A DNA stretch of 64,000 nt from an uncultured Rhizobiaceae group bacterium (GTDB lineage: Bacteria > Pseudomonadota > Alphaproteobacteria > Rhizobiales > Rhizobiaceae), in assembly GCA_947501445.1 (NCBI GenBank), contig CANMVS010000002.1, positions 124,001-188,000 on the forward strand, in the 5' to 3' direction. The notes beneath the pieces are model-generated. The model did no database searches. It was not told the DNA's origin and saw only the letters and a program-made list of their open reading frames with translations. Both the position numbers and the translations under genes were made by a program. Numbering within the stretch: the first letter of the stretch is position 1; the number at the start of each line of letters is the position of its first letter. Of the stretch, positions 45,349 to 54,806 are shown one piece after another.

Positions 45349-46052
45349 GCGGCGTCTCCACTCGATTTAGCTGATTTCGCTGCGGCCGGTTTGCGCGTTG
45401 TCGATGGTTTGCGCTTTGGCGTTGCAGTTGTTTTTTGACTGGCTGCAGGCGACGACGGTTTGCGTGTAGCTGCTGCCGGCTTTCTGGTCGCAGGTTTCTT
45501 CGCTGCAGTGGATTTTGCAGCCGGTGCCATTACCGCTGTTGCCTTTACCGCTGTTGCCTTTGCGGCTGCCGTTTTCGCTGCTGTTTTTTTCGTTGCTGGT
45601 TTTTTTACGGCCGCCTTGCGGGCGGCAGGTTTTGCCTTTGGCTTCACCGCTGCTGCACCGGTTGTATTCCCAGGCTTTTTCGGGGTTTTCGATTCCGCCG
45701 CTGTTGTCTCCAGCGCAGTTTCTGTCTCTTTGATGGTGTCCTTCGTCTCGGTCATGACCTTATCAAGATCAGACTTGATTTCATTGCCAACATCTTTGAG
45801 TGGATCGACAACATCCTTGAGAATGTTTCTGGGATTGAGTTTTTGTGCTTCAGACATCAAATCCTTGACATCACCAAGCTCTGCCTCTTTCAAAACATCA
45901 TCAAATTGACTTCGAAATTCACCGGCCATGGATCTGAGTTTGCGGGTACTGCGTCCAAATGTACGCAGCATCGCCGGCAGGTCTTTCGGCCCGACGACGA
46001 TAACCAGTACAAGAGCAACGACCAGAAGTTCCGGCCAGCCAAGATCCAACAT
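45345..46052 (-). CDS. tatB: Sec-independent translocase TatB
   Basis: Single-span membrane subunit, 235 residues from the ATG at 46052. The N-terminus MLDLGWPELLVVALVLVIVV, followed by GPKDLPAMLRTFGRSTRKLR, is typical. After the amphipathic helix and a Asp/Glu/Lys linker comes an unusual tail of about 95 residues made of Lys/Ala/Thr/Pro repeats (AVKKPATKKTAAKTAAAKAT), resembling histone H1, which makes the protein about 60 residues longer than most TatB. tatC follows with a 4-base overlap; tatA lies 77 bases upstream. Confidence 0.94.
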   Translation of the reverse strand: MLDLGWPELLVVALVLVIVVGPKDLPAMLRTFGRSTRKLRSMAGEFRSQFDDVLKEAELGDVKDLMSEAQKLNPRNILKDVVDPLKDVGNEIKSDLDKVMTETKDTIKETETALETTAAESKTPKKPGNTTGAAAVKPKAKPAARKAAVKKPATKKTAAKTAAAKATAVKATAVMAPAAKSTAAKKPATRKPAAATRKPSSPAASQKTTATPKRKPSTTRKPAAAKSAKSSGDAA

Positions 46053-46129
46053 AAAATTGCCTCCCCGCAGCAACTGCTACGGTAAACATACGTGTGAAGA
46101 ATGCAGATTAGATGGCCAGTGCGGCCCTA

Positions 46130-46330
46130 TCAGCTGTCTTTTTTCTTTTCTTCTGCATCGTGCTCAACCGTTTTAGAGGTATCTGCCGACTCTTCATCGC
46201 CCATTCCCTTGCGGAAATTCTTGATACCTTTTGCCACGTCACCCATGAGTTCGGGTATCTTGCCGCGACCAAAGAGCAAAAGCACAACGACCAATACGAT
46301 CAACCAGTGCCAAATGCTAAAACTTCCCAT
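46130..46330 (-). CDS. tatA: Twin-arginine translocase TatA
   Basis: Pore-forming Tat subunit, 66 residues. The sequence [20 protein letters not shown], followed by [20 protein letters not shown], shows the helix, the hinge FGRGKIPEL and the amphipathic helix. The acidic tail ends in KKKDS. It is the first gene of tatABC here; upstream lies an ABC-ATPase gene whose stop is 45 bases away, which does not belong to the usual tat cluster. Confidence 0.95.
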   Translation of the reverse strand: MGSFSIWHWLIVLVVVLLLFGRGKIPELMGDVAKGIKNFRKGMGDEESADTSKTVEHDAEEKKKDS

Positions 46331-46375
46331 TCTTGCGTCTCCCTGACGGTCTATTTTCCTAGATGTAGGTTGTTT

Positions 46376-47467
46376 CTACCTACTTTCAAATATCATTATG
46401 TCATGCTCGTTAACGTAAAGCGTCACGTCGCGCAATCCAGACTTCAGTTGACCTGCCCGAATTCGTGCCTGAATAACCTGTTCGGTACCGGGAACTGCAA
46501 GTCCCAATTGCTCCACGACGCCAAGAAAACGTCTGAATACAACGCGTGCAGGAATGTTTCCTCCGGTTTCACGAACATCAACACTGGGCAGGCGAATCGC
46601 TGCAGAGACACGCATGCCTTCCTGCATCGCGCCCGCACTGAAATGACCGAGTGGCGTTTCGACATTGCCAGCCTGTACGATGGATTCAAACACATTCAAT
46701 TCTGAAAAGAATGCCGCCGTAAACAGATCACTTGGCCGAAAATAAAGATCCTCGGCAGTGCCCAATTGAACCAGTGCGCCATCTTTTAACAGGGCAATGC
46801 GGTCAGCCATGCGCATGGCCTCTTCAGCATCATGCGTTACCATCAGCGCTGTAGCCCTGGTTTCACGCAATATAGCCAGGGTTTCGTCGCGCACAGTATC
46901 CTTTAGCCGCGAATCCAATCCCGAAAACGGCTCGTCCATCAACAGGACCGACGGCCGTGGTGACAAGGCGCGTGCCAATGCAACGCGCTGTTGTTCCCCG
47001 CCGGACAGCGCATGCGGGTACTGATCGGCATAGTGAGACAGTCCAACGCGCTCCAGGGCGACCATGGCTTCTTTACGTGATTCCGGTTCAGAAAGAGCGT
47101 TCAATCCAAAACGAACATTCTCAAAGACGCTCATATGCGGAAACAGCGCAAAGTCCTGAAACATAAGCCCAACGCCCCGTTGCTCCGGGGGAACAAAAAT
47201 ACCTGGACCGGATATTTCCTGATTATTTAACAGAATGCGGCCCTGTCGCGGCGCTTCCAGGCCAGCGGCAAGGCGCAGCAACGTCGTTTTGCCGGAACCT
47301 GAGGGACCAAGAAGGCACAAAACTTCTCCGGGCGCCGCAGTTAATGAAACCTCGGAAAGCGTTGGTTGACCGTGATAGTCGTGGCTGATGTTATCAAAAG
47401 CCAGTTCAGCTGCAAAAGTGACGCCTGCGCTGGTTTGCGGGCGATATTGGGCGGAAGCTGGGGTCAC
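46376..47467 (-). CDS. ABC transporter ATP-binding protein, FbpC/PotA-like, orphan
   Basis: ATPase subunit of an importer, 363 residues. Walker A is LLGPSGSGKTTLLRL, the Q-loop is GLMFQDFALFPHM, the signature is LSGGEQQRVALARAL and Walker B with catalytic Glu is VLLMDEPFSGLD; the H-loop is VTHDAEEAM. The 110-residue C-terminal extension is a TOBE-like domain, as in FbpC-type ferric-ion ATPases. No permease or binding protein gene is nearby, so its partners must be elsewhere. It sits between tatA and scpB, normally adjacent genes in related genomes, which suggests a gene insertion. Confidence 0.88.
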   Translation of the reverse strand: MTPASAQYRPQTSAGVTFAAELAFDNISHDYHGQPTLSEVSLTAAPGEVLCLLGPSGSGKTTLLRLAAGLEAPRQGRILLNNQEISGPGIFVPPEQRGVGLMFQDFALFPHMSVFENVRFGLNALSEPESRKEAMVALERVGLSHYADQYPHALSGGEQQRVALARALSPRPSVLLMDEPFSGLDSRLKDTVRDETLAILRETRATALMVTHDAEEAMRMADRIALLKDGALVQLGTAEDLYFRPSDLFTAAFFSELNVFESIVQAGNVETPLGHFSAGAMQEGMRVSAAIRLPSVDVRETGGNIPARVVFRRFLGVVEQLGLAVPGTEQVIQARIRAGQLKSGLRDVTLYVNEHDIMIFESR

Positions 47468-47537
47468 GGGTACTTTCTAACTCATCTCTTGATACAATGC
47501 AGGTCTTGATACCATACAGGGCGGCCCTGCAAACCTA

Positions 47538-48272
47538 CTACTCGTCTTCTTCACCCATCGGTGTCAAGAGCCCCAACTCTTCCAGATCCATATCGGTAAT
47601 TGGATCTTCATCATCACCCAGCTCATCATTGGCTGGCGGCATGGGAACCTGAAAATTGCTTGGAATGCGCGATGACAGCAAGCCCGCCCCCTTCAACTCG
47701 TCCATACCGGGAAGGTCGCGCAACTCCTCAAGGCCGAAATGATCAAGAAATTCAACAGTTGTACCGTAGGTTACGGGTCTTCCGGGCGTCCGGCGGCGAC
47801 CGCGCATTTTGATCCAGCCCGACTCCAGCAAAACGTCAAGCGTGCCACGTGATGTCGCAACGCCGCGAATTTCTTCAATTTCCGCCCGCGTCACCGCCTG
47901 ATGGTAAGCGATGATTGACAGTACTTCCAGGGCTGCCCGCGACAGTTTGCGCACATCGGTCTGATCACGATGAATGAGAAAAGACAGATCCGCGGCCGTA
48001 CGAAAGGCCCAATTGGCATCAACGCGCAACAGGTTCACCCCGCGCAGACTGTAAAATCCGGCAAGGCGTTTCATCACCATTCTGACATTGGTGCCGTCCG
48101 GCAGTTTTTCAGCAATGATACGTTCGGGCACCGGCTCGGCAGAAGCAAAAACGATAGCCTCTGCAATTCTCTCCGCTTCGTGCAGGGCGCGAATTGCTTC
48201 TTCACTTGTTTCATCCGAGACGCGGGCATCGTCTTCGAAAGCCACAATCTGTGCCTGGGTACTTTCAGACAT
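47538..48272 (-). CDS. scpB: Segregation and condensation protein B
   Basis: Winged-helix subunit of the Smc-ScpAB condensin complex, 244 residues from the ATG at 48272 (AGGAGG upstream). Core motifs are LHEAERIAEAIVFASAEPVP, LLRVDANWAFRTAADLSFLI and the second winged helix ALEVLSIIAYHQAVTRAEIEEIRGV, then LDVLLESGWI and RRTPGRPVTYGTT. The C-terminal 60 residues are acidic and variable. The start overlaps the end of scpA by 8 bases, so the two are coupled. Confidence 0.95.
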   Translation of the reverse strand: MSESTQAQIVAFEDDARVSDETSEEAIRALHEAERIAEAIVFASAEPVPERIIAEKLPDGTNVRMVMKRLAGFYSLRGVNLLRVDANWAFRTAADLSFLIHRDQTDVRKLSRAALEVLSIIAYHQAVTRAEIEEIRGVATSRGTLDVLLESGWIKMRGRRRTPGRPVTYGTTVEFLDHFGLEELRDLPGMDELKGAGLLSSRIPSNFQVPMPPANDELGDDEDPITDMDLEELGLLTPMGEEDE

Positions 48273-49134
48273 TCGTCGCATCCTCCTGCACACCATTGTC
48301 GGTTGCAACCTGTTGACCGGATCTCAAATATATTGGCGCGAAAGGCAGTTCCTGGCGTATTTCCAGTCGCCCTTCCCTCACCATTTCAAGCGAAGCAGCA
48401 AATGAACTGGCAATGGCTGTTGCACGTTCTTCCGGATCACTGAGGTAGCGGATCAGAAAATGGTCGAGCGATGTCCAGTCTTTCAATGTTCCCATCATCC
48501 GCTGCAAAATGACCCGTGCCTCACCAAGCGACCACACTCTTCTTCGACTGATGGTCACCTGTGTCGTTGCTTCGCGCTGGCGCATGCCCGCATAGGAACT
48601 CAAAAGATCATACAGCGTCGCGTCAAACTCGGATTTACGCTCGACAATCACATGTTCCGGGTCACCACGGGCAAAGACATCGCGGCCAAGACGGTTGCGA
48701 TTGACAAGCCGTGTTGCCGCATCACGCATAGCCTCCAGCCGTTTCAGTCGAAAGGCCAGCTGCGCAGCCAGTTCTTCACCGGTTGGTTCGTCGCTGTCAT
48801 TCTTCTGCGGGATAAGGAGTTTCGACTTTAAAAATGCCAGCCATGCCGCCATGACAAGATAATCGGCCGCCAGCTCCAGGCGTACGCGACGCGCATTGTC
48901 GATGAACACCAGATATTGCTCAACAAGTGCAAGAACGGAAATACGAGCAAGATCAACTTTCTGATTTCGCGCCAGGTGCAACAGAAGATCAAGCGGTCCT
49001 TCAAAGCCGTCTATGTCAATGACAAGTGCTGGTTCGCTGACCCCGCGCTCAGATGGTTTCACATCTTCCCACAGCTGATCCATTGGTGCCTTTGCCACCT
49101 TCGTAATCTGCTGTTTTTGCAGCGCATTGGCCAT
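48265..49134 (-). CDS. scpA: Segregation and condensation protein A
   Basis: Kleisin subunit of Smc-ScpAB, 289 residues from the ATG at 49134. The N-terminal FEGPLDLLLHLARNQKVDLA motif binds Smc and the C-terminal winged helix covers about residues 215-275. An in-frame ATG at 49155 would add 7 residues at the nagZ junction. Downstream scpB overlaps by 8 bases, nagZ ends 21 bases upstream. Confidence 0.95.
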   Translation of the reverse strand: MANALQKQQITKVAKAPMDQLWEDVKPSERGVSEPALVIDIDGFEGPLDLLLHLARNQKVDLARISVLALVEQYLVFIDNARRVRLELAADYLVMAAWLAFLKSKLLIPQKNDSDEPTGEELAAQLAFRLKRLEAMRDAATRLVNRNRLGRDVFARGDPEHVIVERKSEFDATLYDLLSSYAGMRQREATTQVTISRRRVWSLGEARVILQRMMGTLKDWTSLDHFLIRYLSDPEERATAIASSFAASLEMVREGRLEIRQELPFAPIYLRSGQQVATDNGVQEDATNV

Positions 49135-49155
49135 AAAAACCAAGCCTTCCCTCAA

Positions 49156-50184
49156 TCAACCAGTCGGTACAAATTGCTCAGTCAATTCCGTAAATTCTTC
49201 ACGAAGCGCCTGTTCTTCAATCAGGTCGGCGGGAGCAAATCTGGACATCACCATTCGCGCACGTTCTGCCGCCGCACCATTCAACACAGGTGTGTGCGCA
49301 CTAATCGCATTCATTTCCGGTAAATCACCGTTGCAGTGTAGAATTACATCGCATCCCGCCGCAAAAATTGCACGGGTCTTTGTGGGGAAATCCCCAGAAA
49401 GTGCTTTCATGGACACATCGTCAGACATGAGCAATCCGTCAAACCCAATTTCACCTCGAATAATCTGCTCTATGACCTGTTTCGAAGATGTGGCGGGGGC
49501 ATGAGGGTCAATGTGCGAAAATACGATATGGGCGGTCATTGCCATCGGTGCCGTATTCAAGGCCCGGAACGGAACAAAATCCTTTTCGCGCAAAGCAGCG
49601 ATGGGTTCATCCACCAGGGGAAGTGCAAGATGAGAATCAACGGTGGCACGACCGTGCCCCGGCATATGTTTGATGACGGGCAATACGCCGCCTGCCGTCA
49701 ATCCCGCCGCAGCCTCCGCGCCCAGACTGGAAACCGTTGCGGGGTCAAGACTATAGGCTCTGTTTCCTATCGCATCATGGCCGTCCAGCGACGGGACATC
49801 CAGAACAGGAAGACAATCGACATTGATGCCAAATTGCATCAGATCGTGGGCGTGAAGGCGGCCCTGAAGCCATGCGGCCCGCAACCCGTTTTTCCTGTTT
49901 TCATCATGGATAGTGCCGATCACCCGCGCAGCGGGATAACGCGCGACCAATGGCGGCTTGATGCGTTGAACACGCCCGCCCTCCTGGTCGATCAGGACCG
50001 GGGCATCCGGTCGGCCCAAGCATGCGCGCAGGTCCGCAACCAGATCCCGGATCTGGTTCGCCTCGGATATATTGCGTGCAAACAGGATAAAACCCCAAGG
50101 ACGCTCGGCCCGGAAAAAGGCACGTTCGTCATCAGTCAGCTCCAATCCGCCGCATCCAAGGATCATCGCTTTTGATTCGTTCAT
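49156..50184 (-). CDS. nagZ: Beta-N-acetylhexosaminidase (NagZ)
   Basis: Glycoside hydrolase family 3 enzyme that removes GlcNAc from anhydro-muropeptides in peptidoglycan recycling, cytoplasmic, 342 residues from the ATG at 50184. The active-site motif KHMPGHGRATVDSH contains the catalytic His/Asp dyad, and SDDVSMKALSG contains the nucleophile Asp. The N-terminal MNESKAMILGCGGLEL matches the family. It is followed by scpA in the operon scpB-scpA-nagZ and preceded by a SPOR gene. Confidence 0.95.
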   Translation of the reverse strand: MNESKAMILGCGGLELTDDERAFFRAERPWGFILFARNISEANQIRDLVADLRACLGRPDAPVLIDQEGGRVQRIKPPLVARYPAARVIGTIHDENRKNGLRAAWLQGRLHAHDLMQFGINVDCLPVLDVPSLDGHDAIGNRAYSLDPATVSSLGAEAAAGLTAGGVLPVIKHMPGHGRATVDSHLALPLVDEPIAALREKDFVPFRALNTAPMAMTAHIVFSHIDPHAPATSSKQVIEQIIRGEIGFDGLLMSDDVSMKALSGDFPTKTRAIFAAGCDVILHCNGDLPEMNAISAHTPVLNGAAAERARMVMSRFAPADLIEEQALREEFTELTEQFVPTG

Positions 50185-50205
50185 GACAGAATCATACACC
50201 GCAAA

Positions 50206-50237
50206 TTAATAAAGGACAGCCTGCTGCAAGGCTGCCC
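50206..50237 (-). terminator. Possible terminator between SPOR gene and nagZ
   Basis: On the minus strand GGGCAGCCT pairs with AGGCTGTCC (one G-U pair) across a short loop and is followed by TTTATTAATTT. The T-run is interrupted, so read-through is likely. Confidence 0.45.
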
Positions 50238-50289
50238 CATTCATTTGTTGTTGTTTCCAACCAAAATGCACTCAGTGGATTATATGAGC

Positions 50290-52914
50290 CTATTTGGCCA
50301 CAAAACAGCTACCACCCGCCGCTTTGTAGCGTGTGCACAGCGAATTGGCATCGGCTTTCGATCCGGCGGGGATACGCACGCGGTAGAAAATACCGCGATC
50401 AGGAATGTCGGCCCGCTGATAGTCAACACCCCTGTTGCCGATAATGGACGCATATTTCTGCGACAGGTCCTGGTAGGACTGTCTTGCACCCGCTTCAGAC
50501 GGCTGGGAAGCAATCTGCACTACATAGCCACCCGGATTTGCGGATGGCGTGCTTCCGGCCAGATTGCCTCTGTCAGTAACCGCTTCAACAATATTGACCG
50601 GTTGCGTGGCTGGTCTTGTCGACGGGACCGGCGCATTGATTGTTGTGCGCAGATCAGTACCACCAGAATTGACAGCTGCCACTTGCGTATCGCGCGCCGC
50701 ACCGGCGGCAGTTTCATCAACCGGCTTTTGATTTGGAAGCGGTAAAGCACCGGATTCATTGATATTATCTTCAATTGGCGGCAATGCAGCGGCCTGCTGC
50801 GTCGCCTCTGGCTGTATGGCAGTATTTGCACCGGTTGCTGAAGCACCGGCATCGGTCCCGGCACTTGGTGCCAAAGCGACGATTGGTGTTTCGACCGTGC
50901 CAGCGGCAGAAGCATTAGTGTCATTTGCGGTATTGGTGGTCGGCGTCAGGGTTGACGTGTTATTCGCCGCACTGAGCTCAGTTGTCGCCGGTGCCGGATC
51001 TTCACGCGCGACCAGCGTGCCGTCTGGCTTGACAATCAGTGTTCGCACCCGACGCGGAGCAATACTGTTTGCCTGCGCATCACTGGCTGTAGGGGCAGGA
51101 TCAAGTGAATTGCCTGCTGTTAGCCGTTCTTCTGATTTTGCCGTCGCATCGACCCCATTGGAGCGCCCTTCCAGTGGCAGCGTATCAGGGTCAAGAGTGC
51201 GTTGAACAACATCAACGGGTTCTTCAGTTGTTGTAACCAGATTCTGTTCCTGATTGCCCGAAGACTGTGTCCCGGCAACCTTGTCATAAACCGCAAGATC
51301 CTGATTGGGCACGGTTTTTCCGCCCGGATTATCCGGTTTGACTTTTACCGGATCACTATCAGCGGCAATTACCCGTGGTCCGTCAGCTGAACCGTCACTG
51401 CCAAGGCTGGCATTCCAAAGATAAAATCCGCCTCCGCCGACAACCGCTATGCCAAGCACGACGGCTGCAGCCACAAGCCCTCTGCGCCCAGAACCGCCGC
51501 CATCATCTGCCGCCAGTTCATCAAAGGTTGGAGGGACCAGATCATCAGCCGCGAAATTATCCTCTTCAGGAAAACTGTCCTGCTCCTGCACATAGTCATC
51601 AGAACCATCAACATAGGGCTCTGCCTCATCTGCGTAGGTCGATTGTTCATCTTCCACAGACAGGTTGCTGAATTCATCGTCAAGATCAGCAGTTACCTGC
51701 TCATCATCAGATACGTAGTTTTCCTGTGCACTCTCATCGTATTCATTTTCAGAAAAAGAGGCTGTATTCTCAGCGTAGACCGATCCGTTTTCAACCGAAC
51801 CCGGTGAATAGGTCTCCTGATAGGCACCCGCAGCGGCATACTGCGGCTCACTGAGCGTTTCCAGCTCATCTTCCAGCATCAAACCAAAATCATCAGTGGC
51901 AGTCACCGGTGCTTTGCTTTCCGGCTGGTACTGCGGCACGTCGATCTCAGCCATCGCCTCTGGCGTCGTGTCTGAATCAGATATTTCCGCCGGATCGAAT
52001 GCGAATTCAGCCAGGGGCGGCAATTTGTCGGCTGCCTCTGCCTCGACACTTTCCATTTCCGCCATCAAAGCGGCCGTCATGTCGCCATCGTCAAGCAATG
52101 GTTCATCAGGAATGGCTGCATCAATATCCTGCTGCACACGCTCAAAAGCGTCTGCCAGCTGATTGCTTTCCGCAATGGCGGCGACAGGCTGGGAAATCGC
52201 ATCCTGCGCATCCGGTTCAGATGTAACGGGGTGCGTGGTTACGGGCTCAGATACTGCCGGTTCACGAGCAAATGGCTCGGCTGATTGAGATACAGGCTCT
52301 GGTACATATGCCGGTGCTGGTTCGGGCACATAGGCGGGCTCAGGCTCATAAGTCGACGTCGATTGCGGTGCAGCAACCGGTGCCGGTTCAGGCACATAGG
52401 TTTGCACGGGCTCCGGCTCATAGGCTTGCTCGGGCTCAGGCTGATAGGCTGCTGGCGCCGGCTCGGGTGCATGGGCGGGCGCAGGCTCTACACGTCTGCT
52501 ACCGCCTTCCAGCGCGGAAAACGCCGCCTGCAACTCTGCCTCAAGGCTTGTTATGTCACTTGAACTGGTGGTTTCTGCCAGCGGCCAATCTTCAGACGGC
52601 TGGATATCCAGTGGTTCTGTAGGCAATAGTGGTTCCGGCTCAACAGGCGAAGCGGGTATTGGTGCGGTGGATTCTGCATGCAAGGTCGGTTCTGGTTCAC
52701 CTGCCACACCGATATCCGCGACATCTATCTCAAGCTCCCGCATGAGCTCCGCTTCCATATCAAAACCGGCATCAGAATCGGAAGCCAATTCTTCATTCAG
52801 CTTTTGCTGATCATCATCAAAACCAACGATTCGTGCCAGTTCGGCCAACGGATCATCATCCTTGAGATCCGGGTCCGTCCGCTGACGTGTTTCAAAATTT
52901 CGATTGTCGGCCAT
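50290..52914 (-). CDS. SPOR-domain envelope protein
   Basis: Large inner-membrane protein of 874 residues. The cytoplasmic N-terminal part of about 470 residues is acidic and low-complexity, with a stretch of PEP-type repeats (YEPEPxxxYVPEPAP) around residues 150-225. A transmembrane helix follows the basic GRRGLVAAAVVLGIAVVGG (about residue 480). The periplasmic part has a long Ala/Thr/Asn linker and a C-terminal SPOR domain (about residues 795-874; GGYVVQIASQPSEAGARQSY) that binds denuded glycan strands at division sites. It follows argS and precedes nagZ, as in related Hyphomicrobiales. Confidence 0.93.
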   Translation of the reverse strand: MADNRNFETRQRTDPDLKDDDPLAELARIVGFDDDQQKLNEELASDSDAGFDMEAELMRELEIDVADIGVAGEPEPTLHAESTAPIPASPVEPEPLLPTEPLDIQPSEDWPLAETTSSSDITSLEAELQAAFSALEGGSRRVEPAPAHAPEPAPAAYQPEPEQAYEPEPVQTYVPEPAPVAAPQSTSTYEPEPAYVPEPAPAYVPEPVSQSAEPFAREPAVSEPVTTHPVTSEPDAQDAISQPVAAIAESNQLADAFERVQQDIDAAIPDEPLLDDGDMTAALMAEMESVEAEAADKLPPLAEFAFDPAEISDSDTTPEAMAEIDVPQYQPESKAPVTATDDFGLMLEDELETLSEPQYAAAGAYQETYSPGSVENGSVYAENTASFSENEYDESAQENYVSDDEQVTADLDDEFSNLSVEDEQSTYADEAEPYVDGSDDYVQEQDSFPEEDNFAADDLVPPTFDELAADDGGGSGRRGLVAAAVVLGIAVVGGGGFYLWNASLGSDGSADGPRVIAADSDPVKVKPDNPGGKTVPNQDLAVYDKVAGTQSSGNQEQNLVTTTEEPVDVVQRTLDPDTLPLEGRSNGVDATAKSEERLTAGNSLDPAPTASDAQANSIAPRRVRTLIVKPDGTLVAREDPAPATTELSAANNTSTLTPTTNTANDTNASAAGTVETPIVALAPSAGTDAGASATGANTAIQPEATQQAAALPPIEDNINESGALPLPNQKPVDETAAGAARDTQVAAVNSGGTDLRTTINAPVPSTRPATQPVNIVEAVTDRGNLAGSTPSANPGGYVVQIASQPSEAGARQSYQDLSQKYASIIGNRGVDYQRADIPDRGIFYRVRIPAGSKADANSLCTRYKAAGGSCFVAK

Positions 52915-52977
52915 ACTGTCCACTCATGTGCATAGAACAATTCTATTTGCCAGTACATTGTGGGCAAAAGGTGACAC

Positions 52978-54738
52978 TCAGCGCATCTCCAACGGTGCGT
53001 CCGTTCCCGCAATTGACAAACCCGATTTCAATACGGCAGCAACTGCTCGTACCAAACCCAGCCTGGCCATGCTCAATTCTGGCTTCTTATTGTTAATAAA
53101 CCGTAATTCCTTTGATTCTTTACCTTTATTCCAATGGGAATGAAACGTGCCGGCAAGATCATACAGATAGAAAACGACTCTGTGAGGCTCCTGCGTTGCT
53201 GCCGCACTTTCCACAATTCTTGGAAATTCTGCAAGCTTTGCCACAAGTTGTATTTCACTCTCATCACAAATGTGATCGTGAACAGCCGTTGAATAGTTGA
53301 CTGATTCGAGATCAAGTCCCTCAAACGCCTCGACTGCCTGACGAAAAACGGAGTGACAGCGTGCATGGGCATATTGCACATAAAAAACGGGATTGTCTTT
53401 TGACTGATCCGTTACTTTGGCAAAATCAAAATCCAGCGGCTCTGAGCTCTTTCTGTACAACATCATGAAACGAACCGGATCGCGACCAACCTCGTCAACC
53501 ACCTCACGCAGCGTTACGAAATCTCCCGACCGCTTTGACATGCGAACCGGCTGGCCGTCCCGATAGAGTTTGACCATCTGACACAAAAGGACGGTCAATG
53601 TCGACTTGCCCTCCGACACAGCTTTTGCAACGGCCTCGAGGCGCTTCACATAGCCACCATGATCGGCCCCCAGAATGTAAACCATCTCCTTGTAGCCACG
53701 TTCGAACTTGTCGTAGAAATAGGCGACATCAGCAGCAAAATAGGTGTAACTGCCATCTGATTTTATCAACGGCCGATCGATATCATCGCCAACATCCGTG
53801 GATTTGAACAGTGTCTGCTCACGGTCTTCCCAGTCCTCAGGCAACTTGCCCTTGGGCGGTGGTAGCTTACCCTTGTAGATATGCCCCTTGAACGTCAGAT
53901 CATTAATCGCTTCGCGAATGATCTTTGCGCCATCGGCATGTAACTGGCGTTCGGAATAAAAAACATCATGCACAACGTTAAGAGATGCCAGATCATCGCG
54001 GATCATGGCCATCATCGCATCAATGGCACGCTCCTTGATAATCGGCAGCCATTCGTCTTCACTCATGCCGCGCAATTTGGTTCCAAATTCGTCTACCAGC
54101 GCCTGACCAACAGGCACCAGGTAATCTCCCGGATACAGACCTGCAGGAATTTCAGCAATGGTTTCACCAAGAGCCTCACGGTAACGAAGAAACACTGAAC
54201 GGGCCAAAACATCGATCTGCGAACCGGCATCATTGATGTAATATTCCTTGGTGACCTCAAATCCGGAAAAAGATAGCAGATTGGCCAGAGAATCGCCGAC
54301 CACGGCGCCCCGACAATGCCCGACATGCATGGGACCGGTGGGGTTCGCCGATACGTATTCGACATTGACCTTTGATCCGGCTCCCATATCGCTTCGGCCA
54401 TATTGGTCGCCCGCATCAATCATCGCAGCCAGGGTCCGTTGCCAATAGGATTTTGACAATTTCAGATTGATAAATCCCGGACCGGCAACGGTAATATCTT
54501 CAATATCGCTGTCTTCACGCAGAACATCGCTTATCAGTTGTGCCAAAGCGCGCGGGTTGGAGCCAAGCGGCTTGGCCAGCACCATCGCTGCATTGGTTGC
54601 AACATCACCATGTGACGCATCACGCGGCGGCTCAACCGCAACGCGCTCAAAACTGATGTCATCCTGGTTTGCCTTGATAACATCCAGGGATTTAAGCGCA
54701 TTAACAACGCGCCCTTCAAAGTCTTTGAAAAGATTCAT
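52978..54738 (-). CDS. argS: Arginyl-tRNA synthetase
   Basis: Class I synthetase charging tRNA-Arg, 586 residues from the ATG at 54738, which gives the usual [19 protein letters not shown]; an in-frame ATG at 54747 adds three residues. The N-terminal tRNA-binding domain precedes the HIGH-type motif [20 protein letters not shown]. The KMSKS-type loop reads [12 protein letters not shown] and the anticodon-binding domain ends [13 protein letters not shown]. It lies between the SPOR gene and dgt on the same strand. Confidence 0.96.
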   Translation of the reverse strand: MNLFKDFEGRVVNALKSLDVIKANQDDISFERVAVEPPRDASHGDVATNAAMVLAKPLGSNPRALAQLISDVLREDSDIEDITVAGPGFINLKLSKSYWQRTLAAMIDAGDQYGRSDMGAGSKVNVEYVSANPTGPMHVGHCRGAVVGDSLANLLSFSGFEVTKEYYINDAGSQIDVLARSVFLRYREALGETIAEIPAGLYPGDYLVPVGQALVDEFGTKLRGMSEDEWLPIIKERAIDAMMAMIRDDLASLNVVHDVFYSERQLHADGAKIIREAINDLTFKGHIYKGKLPPPKGKLPEDWEDREQTLFKSTDVGDDIDRPLIKSDGSYTYFAADVAYFYDKFERGYKEMVYILGADHGGYVKRLEAVAKAVSEGKSTLTVLLCQMVKLYRDGQPVRMSKRSGDFVTLREVVDEVGRDPVRFMMLYRKSSEPLDFDFAKVTDQSKDNPVFYVQYAHARCHSVFRQAVEAFEGLDLESVNYSTAVHDHICDESEIQLVAKLAEFPRIVESAAATQEPHRVVFYLYDLAGTFHSHWNKGKESKELRFINNKKPELSMARLGLVRAVAAVLKSGLSIAGTDAPLEMR

Positions 54739-54806
54739 GTCTTCCATCCGGGAAATGCCGCCCTTACCGTCATATGATCAGGCAATCGGCAAGATTTGGG
54801 CGGTGA

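Noticed and set aside
52239-52640. Repeated Pro/Glu-type units inside the SPOR gene that could look like a CRISPR or tandem array
   Set aside because: They are in-frame low-complexity protein repeats (PEP units) in a coding sequence, with no spacer-like unique segments.
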